A DNA stretch of 64,000 nucleotides from Rhynchopus euleeides (Eukaryota > Euglenozoa > Diplonemea > Diplonemida > Diplonemidae): assembly GCA_963210315.1 (NCBI GenBank), contig OY723262.1, positions 1,736,001 to 1,800,000 on the forward strand, in the 5' to 3' direction. The translations under genes and the position numbers were made by a program. Position 1 is the stretch's first letter; each line of letters opens with the position of its first letter. Of the stretch, positions 46,247 to 55,530 are shown in pieces. Under the pieces are notes generated by a model. That model saw only the letters and a program-made list of their open reading frames with translations. It searched no databases and was not told the origin of the DNA.

Positions 46247-48691
46247 ATGATGTGTACCCCACCCCTGTCACCACAGGCACGGCAGGGACTCCTGCATGTG
46301 CTCAACCTGTCGTGGAACAGCGGCATCCTCCCCGACGCGTGGACACGAGCAGTCATCATCCCGATCCTGAAACCGGGGAAGCCAGCAACGGCAGCGTCCT
46401 CGTACCGACCAATCGCGCTCACCAGCACAGCGTGCAAGGTGCTAGAAAAAATGGTGAAGAGGCGCATGGAGCAGCTCATGCTCGACGACGCCTACCCACA
46501 GGTGGAGGGGCACTGCGCGAACCAGGCAGGGTTCCAGCGGCTGAGATCGACAACCGACCAACTAGCCTACATCACCCAAACAGCGACGGACGCCCTCTCC
46601 TCCGGAAAGGCAGCTGTCACCCTGTACTTCGACCTCGAGAAAGCCTTCGACAAGGTCAGCAAGCACGCAGTCATCAACAGTGTCAGACGGAAGGGCTTCC
46701 CCCCGAAATTCACCAGATGGCTACACAACTACCTCAGCAACCGCCGAGCCGCCGCACAGGTGCACGGGGTAAGAAGCGACTACTACGACTTCAACAACGG
46801 GGTCCCGCAGGGAACAGTGCTCTCGCCCCTGCTCTTCAACTGCGTGATGGACGATGTATCTCGAGCCATCACCGCCTCCCCTAACATCCACCCAGCGGTG
46901 TTCGCAGATGACATCGCAGTACTCGTCGTCGGGGACAACTACACTGAAGCCCTAAGCACCGCACAGGGCGTCATATCCACACTCGCCGCCGAAATCCCAC
47001 TCCACGGGCTGCAGCTCTCCCCCAGTAAGTGCTGCTACACGCTGATGGGAACGACGCCCGCAGCGTTGGGCGAGCACAGACGCATGGAGCTCCCAGACGG
47101 CACCCCCCTCCAGCACGAATCGACAGCGAAGTACCTCGGGGTCTACATCGATGCCTGCCACACGATGACAGACCACGTCGACCACGTCGTGACCACCTGC
47201 ATGCGACGCCTGAGCATTCTGCGTATGTTGGCAGGCACTGACTGGGGCTCAAGTGGAGACACGCTGCGCCAGGCCTACCTGACATATGTCTACCCCATCC
47301 TGATGTACGCCGCCAGCGTCTACACCCCTGGCCTGTCCACGAAGAACCTCAAACGCCTGCGAGATGTCCACCGCATGGCAGCCCTGATCATCACGGGCTG
47401 TATGAAGAACACCAGCACGGCAAAGCTCCTCTGGGAATCACACCTGCGAGACCTCGACCTCGACTTCAAGGTCGCGGTGTGCACAGACCACGAACGCTTC
47501 CGCCGCGTGCCCCACTCCCCAGGATACCGGGCGCAACTAAACACCGGGAACACGGGAGGCAGCTGGCTACACCAGGCACGGAGTCTGGTGAAATCCTCGA
47601 AGGTCGACGGGCGCACCCCCCTGCTGGCCCCCCTGCATGCAGCACACCCCATCCCCCCCTGGGAATGGAACCTGGTGCTGCCACGAGTACACATCCTGGC
47701 GACGCTGCCGGGGCTCACCGCCCCAAAGGCCGCCACCCCGAAAGACACCCTCCGGGACCTGGCAGAGCAGACCATCCAGGCCCTCCCGACATGCGCCTGG
47801 CATGTGTACACCGACGGGTCAGTCTCCAACTCCACATCGCGGCAACAGCAGGGCGGCGCAGGAGCAGCGGTGTACAGCATGCCGGAGGGCCGCCTCAGGA
47901 AAAAGCTCGCCTGGCCGGCAGGACTCCGCTGCATCAGCTACCAGGCGGAGCTGGTGGCCATCAGAGAATCCCTCGCTCACCTATGCACCCTGGTATCCCC
48001 AGGCGAAACGATCGCCATCCTCACAGACTCGCAGAGCGCACTGAACGCGCTGCTGAGCGGCCCGCAGCGAGCGAGAGGATCCACCGAATGGGACATCTGG
48101 AGGTGGTTGAACGAGCTCGCCCAAACCCACGATGTCACCACCCACCTCCGCTACATCCCGTCACACGTTGGGGTAGCAGGGAACGAACTCGCTGACAAAC
48201 AGGCGCAAATCGGTGCCTTCCGGCCGCAGGTGGAACCGGTTAGCCTCGCGTCGGCTCGTGTCGTCCTCCGCCGACACATCTACAACGACGCAACGGTGCC
48301 CCGCACGGACAGCGTGTACGCGTACCGTTCGGGAATCGGGGAGACGCGACTGCAACGCCCCGACCTCCGCATGGAGGGACTCACCCGCTTAGGGGAAACC
48401 ACCATCCGCCGACTCCGGGCCGACCACCACCGCCTGGTCTACGACCACGACATCCCGGGCACGGCACAACCACCTTGCCAACCCTGCCTGAAGCATGCGC
48501 CGGGCCACCCCCCGCCTGGGGTCTCACTGAAGCACCTCTTCTTCGGCTGCCCCGCGACAGCGTCGGCCCGACACCACCTCACAGCCACAAACGTGCACAA
48601 CCTGCTGTTGCACAACTGCAAGGAGGCACTGCGCTACCTGGCCGAGGCAGGGGTAACGGAGCACGGCGAGAAGGACTACCTGAACGCGTGA
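46247..48691 (+). CDS. Reverse transcriptase / RNase H of non-LTR retrotransposon
   Basis: 814 residues from the ATG at the insert's first base; the true element ORF would have begun further upstream, so this start is only the truncated edge. RT motifs are intact: SYRPIALTSTACKVLEK, FDLEKAFDKV, NGVPQGTVLSPLLFN and the catalytic box FADD at 219-222. RNase H carries the expected acidic set D523 (YTDGSVS), E568 (YQAELVAI), D594 (LTDSQSAL) and D650 (GNELADKQ). Near the C-terminus CQPC...H...C followed by ASARHH is the zinc-binding motif typical of LINE ORF2 proteins. No frameshift or internal stop is seen. Without its endonuclease and promoter this copy is probably not autonomous, though the enzyme could still be made if transcribed by readthrough. 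Confidence 0.9.
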   Translation: MMCTPPLSPQARQGLLHVLNLSWNSGILPDAWTRAVIIPILKPGKPATAASSYRPIALTSTACKVLEKMVKRRMEQLMLDDAYPQVEGHCANQAGFQRLRSTTDQLAYITQTATDALSSGKAAVTLYFDLEKAFDKVSKHAVINSVRRKGFPPKFTRWLHNYLSNRRAAAQVHGVRSDYYDFNNGVPQGTVLSPLLFNCVMDDVSRAITASPNIHPAVFADDIAVLVVGDNYTEALSTAQGVISTLAAEIPLHGLQLSPSKCCYTLMGTTPAALGEHRRMELPDGTPLQHESTAKYLGVYIDACHTMTDHVDHVVTTCMRRLSILRMLAGTDWGSSGDTLRQAYLTYVYPILMYAASVYTPGLSTKNLKRLRDVHRMAALIITGCMKNTSTAKLLWESHLRDLDLDFKVAVCTDHERFRRVPHSPGYRAQLNTGNTGGSWLHQARSLVKSSKVDGRTPLLAPLHAAHPIPPWEWNLVLPRVHILATLPGLTAPKAATPKDTLRDLAEQTIQALPTCAWHVYTDGSVSNSTSRQQQGGAGAAVYSMPEGRLRKKLAWPAGLRCISYQAELVAIRESLAHLCTLVSPGETIAILTDSQSALNALLSGPQRARGSTEWDIWRWLNELAQTHDVTTHLRYIPSHVGVAGNELADKQAQIGAFRPQVEPVSLASARVVLRRHIYNDATVPRTDSVYAYRSGIGETRLQRPDLRMEGLTRLGETTIRRLRADHHRLVYDHDIPGTAQPPCQPCLKHAPGHPPPGVSLKHLFFGCPATASARHHLTATNVHNLLLHNCKEALRYLAEAGVTEHGEKDYLNA

Positions 48692-49055
48692 ACCAAATAA
48701 CATCATCAGAGAACAAGGGCTTCGGCCCGACCCCCCAGCACCCCCCCCCCCCCCCCCCATCCCAGCCCCACGTCACTTTTCACAGGCCGCCAGGCGCGTC
48801 AGCGTCGGCGACCGCCCGCCCCCAGTCTGAGAGGCATCAGCCGAATCTCGGTGGAGGCGGGCACAAAACAAAAGGGAGAGTCGTCACTGTGCATATCAGC
48901 ACGGTCCCGCCCTCTGTGCCAGACCAACACACCACCAAAGGAAAAGAGGAAGAGGCGACGTAAGGCAATGCCTCCGTGCGGCCAGGAGAACACGAAATAG
49001 CGACCCCCTCAACGGGGAATGCTACGAGCACGGCCAAAAATCGTTCAAATCGTTC
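46247..49055 (+). mobile_element. 5'-truncated non-LTR (LINE-type) retrotransposon insertion
   Basis: A 2809-base insert between perfect 375-bp direct repeats. It holds one frame with reverse transcriptase, RNase H and a C-terminal CCHC zinc motif. The expected upstream apurinic-type endonuclease is absent because the insert begins just before the RT N-terminal region. After the stop there is a 364-base 3' tail with a poly-C tract at 48740-48758, ending TCGTTCAAATCGTTC before an A7 run. Identity of the flanking repeats means the insertion is recent. RT plus RNase H order matches the I/Ingi-like group; the clade is not resolved here. Confidence 0.85.
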
Positions 49056-49430
49056 AAAAAAACTACCCCCCCTCCACATACTCGATTTGAGAATCGCGGC
49101 AAAGACAGCTGTAGGAAAGCGTTCAACATCCGGAACACTTTACCCTGTCACAGCCCCCGCACCTCGCACAGAACTCTTGTATTTCTTTTCACATGATTTC
49201 CCCCCTCCCCCTCAACACCCTTTCCTTTTGAGGCTGTTTTTCTAGACAGCTGGAGGAAAGCGAATCAACGACCCCCGTATCCCGACCCTTTCACTCTGGC
49301 TTGGGGCTCACAGTGTGTCACAACAACAAGAATCCAAACAGGCGCGGCCGCCGCATGAAAAGACGCAGTTCTGCGGAGGCCCTGGCTGCTGAAGGCAACA
49401 CTTCTCTGCACTGCACATCCGCCGAGCGTG
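49056..49430 (+). repeat. Right 375-bp direct repeat flanking the retroelement
   Basis: Second copy of 45872-46246, same length and no mismatch that I can find. It continues rightwards into CCTGTTTCCATAGG, which would be the original continuation of the target locus. A GATGATGTGTACC string at the insert's left junction reappears at 49498-49510, which could reflect microhomology or chance. Confidence 0.9.
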
Positions 49431-50030
49431 CCTGTTTCCATAGGATGCTGCTCTGGCTTTGGTGCGGTCCCATCCTCAAACCTGTCATCGATGCTGTTGA
49501 TGATGTGTACCTCAATACGTGTGCCCCACAAAGGGGGGGTGGGAGGAGATGTGTGGCAGAAATCACTACCTTTTTGTGGCTTCTTTGGCATTCTGCACAC
49601 CACACACACGCCTTCTGTCCGCCCCGAGATGTGTTTGCCCGAGTCCCAGCGCCTTCACTGTTGTCGTACTGCAGAGAAATGCGCCACCCAGTTTACAGCT
49701 GGAGGTTCGGGGAGGTGTACTCTATTATATTTGACGAATGGAGCCCTCCACCGCCCCCCACAAACCCCCCCCCCCCCCAACCAAGCGCGTCCCACACCGC
49801 ACCACGCTGCAGCACACTGTTCGTTTCCATCCTTCCCCCGCAGTATGCATCCTCCACACATCATCATCCTCTCACTGAGTGATTCCCACAACACACACTG
49901 CACCACCCCCTTCCACAGCACACACACACACACCCGCGCGCACCCGGATCATCGGGGATAGTTTGATAGCCGGTGTGTCGGGGTTTGCTTGCCCCTTGCC
50001 TCAGTAGGGTATCCTTGCAGCAGGTGAATC
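49431..50030. other. Short gene-free interval before UTP3
   Basis: 600 bases with a poly-C run at 49768-49778 and CA repeats near 49915-49935. No supported gene. The pyrimidine-rich sequence ending CCTTGCAGCAG just before 50027 is the likely splice acceptor of the UTP3 mRNA. Confidence 0.45.
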
Positions 50031-50036
50031 GCAACG

Positions 50037-52044
50037 ATGCCTGGGAAGAAGCGGAGCGCGAAAAAAAAAATTGGGGCGGCGCTGAAGCGCAGGCGCCAGG
50101 ATGACCCCAACAACCTGGACATGGAGGACCTGGACAGCGCAGACTTCGAGCAGGACATGGAGCCTGTTGGGTACTCCATGCCGGAGGGCGACGAGAAGAG
50201 CATCCACTTCAACACCACACGGAGGGATGCCGACGAGGACCCTGACGAGGTGAACCCGCTGGAGCCGTATGCGATGGAGGGGAAGGGTATTGATGCAGGA
50301 ATCGGTGACCACGACAAGGAAGAAGAGGAGCTTGCGCTCGACGCGCAGCGCCGTATTAACCGCGACTTTGAGGATGATGATTTCCTGATTGACGACATGA
50401 AGGTTCCGTCGTCTGGGAAGGCCCCGAAGAAGTCCAGCAGCGCGCGTGACCTCGATGCCCTGTCGCAGTTCCTTGCGAATGCGGAGGAGACGTTCGGTGC
50501 GGAGAAGGTTGCCACAGACTACAGCACGCTATCCGAGGATGCAAAGCGTGCCCTGCTGGATCGCGAGGCGCCCGAGCTCCGTGCGATGCTCGGCGACTTC
50601 CGCGAAAAACTTGCCAGCGTGCGGGATGTGCTTGCCCCCGTCCTCCAGAAGGTGAAGGATGGCGAGATTGAAACCAACAAGGGTGTCGGCTTCCTCGAGA
50701 TGAAGGTATGCAAACGCTTCTGCTCCAAACAGCCAGTGTATTGGGGGGCAGATGATGGATCTTCTGCTCGGAAACAGAGGTGCCAGGACACTAATTGTTT
50801 CCCACCCTCACCACCGCACCCTCACAGCTGCACCTCTTCCTGACGTATCTGATGCACCTCTCCTTCTACCTGCTGCTCAAGACCGAGGGCAAGCCTGTGA
50901 AGGGCAACCCTGTTGTCGCGTATGCCACACTGCCACTCTCTTCTGCCATTCGAAACACCGCCTGCACACCACCACCACCACCCCACACCCATTCACAGCA
51001 AGCTCGTGGAACTCCGCAGCTACATGGACAAGCTGAAGCCTGTTGAGAAGAAGCTGCAGCACCAGATCAGCCGCCTGCTCAGCCGGGCAGCCGTGCGCGC
51101 GACGGGCGGCGAGATTGCCGAGGCGGACCGCGCCAACATCGACGCGCTTGGGGAGGGTGACGAGATGGGTGAGACGTACGTCGCCCCCAAGCACGGCACG
51201 GCCCGCCTCGGGAAGGAGGAGAAGAAGCTGCGCGAGGAGCGCCTCCTTGCCATGGCTGGCAAGGCGAAGGACGCTGCGGAGGAGGACATGATGGGCCGCA
51301 GCACCACCACGCGCAACAAGGACAAGCTGCTGCGCAAGGCGAAGGAGAACTTCTCCATCCCCGAGGATGACGTGGATGATGACGAAGCCGAGGTCGAGGG
51401 CCTGGACGCTATTGACGCTACAATCGGCACGACCTCCCTCATGGCCCGCGTGGCCCAGCGGCGCAACGAGAAGCTGGAGCGTGCGAAGCGCCAGCTTGAG
51501 GAAGAGGCTGAAGAGGCCGAGGAGATGCTGGGTGACGACGAGGAGGGCGAGGAGGTGGAGGAGGAGGAGGACGCCGCAGAGGCGCGCAAATTCATGAGTG
51601 AGGAAATAGACCGCATGGGGCGGGACAAGAAGAAGAAGAAGCGGGAGATGAACGCGCAGAGGCAGTTCGGCGGGAAGGCGGTGGAAAACCTGGGGCAGCG
51701 AGGTATGTGCGATGCCCCGGGTCTGAAGCGAACGGAGAGCTTTTTTCGTGCCCCAGCTGATCCCCATTCTGATGTGCCCCACACACCATACACCACACAC
51801 AGCTGGCGAGGTGAAGGATGGGCACAGAATGATCTCGAAGGAGATTACGAAGAACCGGGGTCTTGTTCCGGAGCGGAAGAAGAAGTTCAAGAACCCCCGC
51901 GTGCGCTCGAAGTGGCGTGCCGACAAGCTGCTCAACAAGGTGAAGAACCAGGTGAAGCCCGTGGTCAAGCCCCTTCACAAGTACAGGGGTGAGAAGGCGA
52001 AGATCCGTACAGACATCATCAGGAGTATCCCCATGTCTTCCTAA
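50037..52044 (+). CDS. UTP3: UTP3/SAS10 small-subunit processome protein
   Basis: Exons 50037-50705, 50828-50919, 50999-51702 and 51803-52044 give 568 residues; introns of 122, 79 and 100 bp all begin GTATG and end CACAG. Splicing reconstructs the Sas10/Utp3/C1D domain across exons 1-3 (GVGFLEMK, LHLFLTYLMHLSFYLLLKTE, NPVVAKLVELRSYMDKLKPV). The last exon holds the diagnostic C-terminal Sas10 domain: ITKNRGLVPERKKKFKNPRV, then HKYRGEKAKIRTDIIRSIP. The N-terminus is Lys-rich, and acidic stretches separate the domains, as in yeast and human homologues, whose length is similar. In those organisms the protein acts in the nucleolus in the U3 snoRNP processome during 18S rRNA maturation. The ATG at 50037 follows an AG acceptor by about ten bases. 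Confidence 0.92.
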
Positions 52045-52739
52045 GGGTTTTGGCAGTGAACCAAATTGCGCAAAAAAAATCGGCAAAAAAAGGGCATCTG
52101 TGGATGTGGAGGTGTCTGCAAAACTCTGCTTTTTTCGGCCAGACACACACACACACCCCACCCTCCCACCACCTTCTCCTCCTTGCCATTTTCTCTTTAT
52201 TCCGTTCGCTGCGAAGGGGGGGGTGGGGTGGGTCGGCAGTGTTGTACATCACACACATGCGCTCTCCCAAGCAAAAAAAATGCGAAAAAACGCAGGCCTG
52301 GGGAAAGCCAAAAACTCGGCGCACCGAGAGAAGGCTGAACCGATTTTTTTTCCGGGGAGGTGGGGGGCGCTGGGGTGGGGAGGAGAGTGAGGGTTTTGAC
52401 TCATGTCAGTCAGTCATTCGGCATCATTGCTGTTCCGTGGTATTGTTTGTGCCCTCTACAGGGCTCTTGGAGAGGGGGTGATCCCCGCTATACCCCCATC
52501 CCCTGTTTCCCACCCCCCCCCCCCCTGCCGATGCTGTGGGGTTGCTTGGAACTGTCACTGTGGGCGAAACCCGCCGTATCCCCGTATCAGTCGAGAGGGG
52601 AGCGGGAGGTTGGGTGGGTTGGGAGATGCTATCAACAATGGGGGGGCGGGTCGATGCACGACGCGATATCGCAAGGCCTGTCCAAACCCCCCGCCCTTCC
52701 CCCGACCCTGCCCCCCCCCCCCCCCCCCTCCCCAATCTG
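52045..52739. other. Gene-free interval with poly-C run
   Basis: About 700 bases after UTP3, with A-rich and G-rich blocks (52265-52360) and a long C run at 52710-52728. I see no gene or RNA. Confidence 0.4.
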
Positions 52740-54051
52740 CACGGCGCACTAGTCGACGAGATGACTAGTTATCTAACGAGTGGACTAACGAGTGATAGAC
52801 CTAACGAGTGATCACAAGAGATTGCTCTTTAATTTCGATCGATCACTCGTTAGATAACTAGTTAGAACCCTGTGCCTGGAATTTTGTCCAAAAAATATCA
52901 CGTTTTCGCACAAGGCATAAAATGGTCAAAAAACCCGAAAATCGGGTTTGTAGGGTATATGTCCCCTGTCTGAAAATGCAAAATATGGCCCCGCAGGTGC
53001 CCCCAGAGTGATTTAAAATTGGAAAATCGACATTTTCCACCTACGGGAAATCCCCCAAAATAGGGGGTCCCCAGTCACGAACCCCAAAAAAATGTCCCGC
53101 GCGCCTCTAAGGCACTCTGGATTTTTATTATGTCATCCAGATGTCACATCTGGGTCCAGGAACACCGGTTTTTGGCCTCAGGAAGTCGAAAAATATGTGT
53201 GGAAATTTTTATTCCTGACCAGGATCCCCTAAAAGCCCGATTTCCCCTGTTTACACATGGGGGATTTCTTGCAACGCCCGCTCGTGTGCTGAGTGTGTTA
53301 TCCGCGACGTGGATGCGGTCGCCCTCTTCCTCCCAGAAGCCACTGATCTTCCTCATCCAACTTCACCTCTGGATGTACGCGGCACGTGCTTGGGTTGTCC
53401 TGTCGCAGTGCAGCAGAAGGTCCCCTGTGCACTGCTGCCCAAGCCATTTCGGCTGCACGGAATACGCCACGCAGAGTAACGTGGTATCGCGTGACCAGCT
53501 CGTGAGGCTTGTGCCCCGAATCGAATCGATAGGCTGCGAGCTGCATTGCCTCGGTCAGTTGATGTCCTTGTGTGTGCATTTTTGTGCACAACAGTCCCTT
53601 GGGTATCTGCAGCGCAGGTGCCTGCACTGGACCAGAACTCCTGATTTGCCTCTGGCACTTGTGATCGGAACGGATGCGGCGACATGCCACGGTGCCCATG
53701 GATAGCCATGCCGGCACGAAAGTACGTTCACGACGGTTGATTACCATTGCTGCACTCTGTCAGAACCAAGGGTCGCAGCTCACCTGAACGCCCACCAGGC
53801 CCCCCAACAGGGGGTGAAACTAAAGGGTCCCCCTGGGGTTTTTTAACCCAAAATTTTCGAATTCGACATGTCCCCGGGATTTCCACTATGTCGCAGATTT
53901 CGACCATTGAGTCAAGAAAACCTAAAAATCTAGGGGGGAGGTGCTGAAGGATTGCACTGAAATTTTTATCTAACTCGGTCAAAATTCCAGGCACAGGGTT
54001 TAGAAAATAACTAGTTACCTCACTCGTCAAACTAGAAACTAGGGCGCCGTG
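52740..54051. mobile_element. 1.3-kb terminal-inverted-repeat element without transposase
   Basis: Ends read CACGGCGC on the left and GCGCCGTG on the right. Further in, a strong imperfect inverted pair ATAACTAGTTAGAACCCTGT (52854-52886 region) matches 53980-54016 in reverse (ATTCCAGGCACAGGGTTTAG). The left side has an extra palindromic block with three TAACGAGTG copies and a reversed CACTCGTTA. The interior is AT-richer than the host, with AAAATC/CCCGG-rich flanks around a GC-normal core (53280-53750). No transposase frame is intact and I cannot define a target duplication, so it is probably a non-autonomous DNA element. Confidence 0.65.
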
Positions 54052-54728
54052 TGGCCTACAAACAAACAAACAACCGTACGCAAATACGCTACTTTCTACA
54101 ATCAAACCCCCCCTCCCCAACAGGCCTGGGCGGGGAACGAGCCCTTTTTCCAGGTTTTTTGGGTCGGGGAACCAGATTTTTTCTAAGATTTTTTACAAGG
54201 GATTTTTTGCTCGCCCCCCCACAGTTTCCAGGCGCGTGCCCGTCAGGCGGGACTTTTTCTCTGATTTCTCTCTGCGTCATCATGTGACAGCTCTCGAGTG
54301 ATGCCCAGATGCTTGCGGCAGAGAGTGCCCCTCATGCGCGTTACAGCTGAAAATGAATGAGGATCATCTGGCACTCGTTCTCATCGGGGGTTGTGCTCCG
54401 CAGGGACTCAATACACCTTGGCACTCTCGCAGGGCTGGACATGCCAGCAGCTGGAGGACAGTTACAAAGCTGCCACTCCCCGACGCCACCCACCTGCTGG
54501 CCCCTTCAGGTCTGAAAGCCCAAAAGCTCCCGGGGATTTTTGCAGTGGTGCGCACCATATTCAGCGCAGTAGGGTGATCTCTCCGATTTTCCAAAACTGC
54601 TGGTTTACTGGTTTGGGGAACGGTCGTAGGCAGACCGTTGAAATGCCCGTGTTAGCAAGGCACACTCACGTTTCAGGTAGCGTGTCGCGTGTCACGCATG
54701 TCGCGAACGCGGCAAGTGTACCTCCCAG

Positions 54729-54830
54729 GTGGGGAAGCCCGACCTCCTGTCCGATGTCAGCCAGGCTTCGAAGAAGCGCTTCATGGATGCGGCGCTGACC
54801 TCCTACGCTGCACTGTACCCGGGGAAGTGA
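54729..54830 (+). pseudogene. Orphan 3'-exon-like segment
   Basis: After an acceptor-like GTACCTCCCAG, the frame starting at 54729 reads 33 codons of protein-like sequence (VGKPDLLSDVSQASKKRF, then MDAALTSYAALYPGK) and a stop at 54828. The codon use resembles the real genes. Upstream in the same frame a stop occurs at 54678, and I find no matching donor exon nearby. It could be the last exon of a small unseen gene or a relic from a gene fragment carried by a repeat. I do not recognise the peptide. Confidence 0.3.
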
Positions 54831-54856
54831 GATAGATGGACGGGCACACGCTACAT

Positions 54857-54917
54857 GGGGGGTCTGGGGGGCGTGAGCCCCCCAGCCGCCGGAGGCCACG
54901 GTAGCGAACATCTGTTC
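54857..54917 (+). repeat. Dispersed hairpin module, copy 3 of 4
   Basis: It starts GGGGGGTCTGGGGGGCGTGA, pairs with GCCCCCCAG, and continues GCCGCCGGAGGCCACGGTAG and CGAACATCTGTTC. The match to copy 1 (27-85) extends through CATCTGTTC. Confidence 0.65.
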
Positions 54918-55028
54918 GTGTGGGCGTACAGATTCTGTGCGAGTTGGCTGCGTCCTCAGAGGCGACTGGAGTGGTTGGACCCCGACTTGATGGGATTCGA
55001 AGGACTTGAGTACGAGACGTACGCCACA

Positions 55029-55086
55029 GGGGGGTCTGGGGGGCGGAGCCCCCCAGCCGCCGGAGGCCACGGTAGTGAACGTCTGG
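55029..55086 (+). repeat. Dispersed hairpin module, copy 4 of 4
   Basis: It starts GGGGGGTCTGGGGGGCGGAG and is otherwise like copy 3, ending GTAGTGAACGTCTGG. Preceded by TACGAGACG, as is copy 1. Only 110 bases separate it from copy 3. Confidence 0.65.
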
Positions 55087-55530
55087 CTCTCCAGTTGGCC
55101 AGCAAGGCGAACGGTACGTGGGACAGACTTCCCTTCCATCCTTGTGCGCGCCCTAGAAAAAGTTTTTTCCTCTGCGAAACAACCTTAGAAAAAAATTCCC
55201 CTAACAAAATTCTTAGAAAAAAACTTTTTTCCCCTTACAAAAATTCTTAGAAAAAAAGTTCAGAATCCTGAAAGTGGGGAACAAGCCCCCCAGTTAGGAA
55301 CATCCCTGCTCCCCAATCTGGTTGTTTTTTTTTGCCAGCAGCCTTTAGCGCATGCAATGGCCAAAGCCCCCTTCCCCCCTAACTCCACCCCGCACACCCT
55401 GCCACAGAGAGGCAAAATCCGTCCTACCGATTTCACCTCCCACCACCCCTCCCCACCCCTCTTCAAGCATACCATGCGCTGTGACCTAAACCCAACGCTG
55501 TGGTTTGGCGCGGCTCTTTGAGGCCCCGTC

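Larger units (their letters stand above)
54052..55500. other. Interval with hairpin-module copies and an orphan exon-like segment
   Basis: Between the TIR element and the kinase gene. It holds two hairpin modules (54857, 55029), the exon-like segment 54729-54830 and an A-rich tract at 55155-55260 in which TTAGAAAAAA units recur about five times. No complete gene is seen. Confidence 0.45.

Noticed and set aside
45872..49430. Interpretation of the 375-bp repeats as LTRs of an LTR retrotransposon
   Set aside because: The enzyme has non-LTR-type RT, C-terminal RNase H and a CCHC motif, with no gag, protease or integrase, and no primer-binding site or TG...CA termini in the repeats.
53130..53705. 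191-codon frame inside the TIR element as a possible transposase
   Set aside because: Composition is Cys/Ser/His-rich without DDE/D motifs, and another frame looks equally protein-like over part of it; no transposase evidence.
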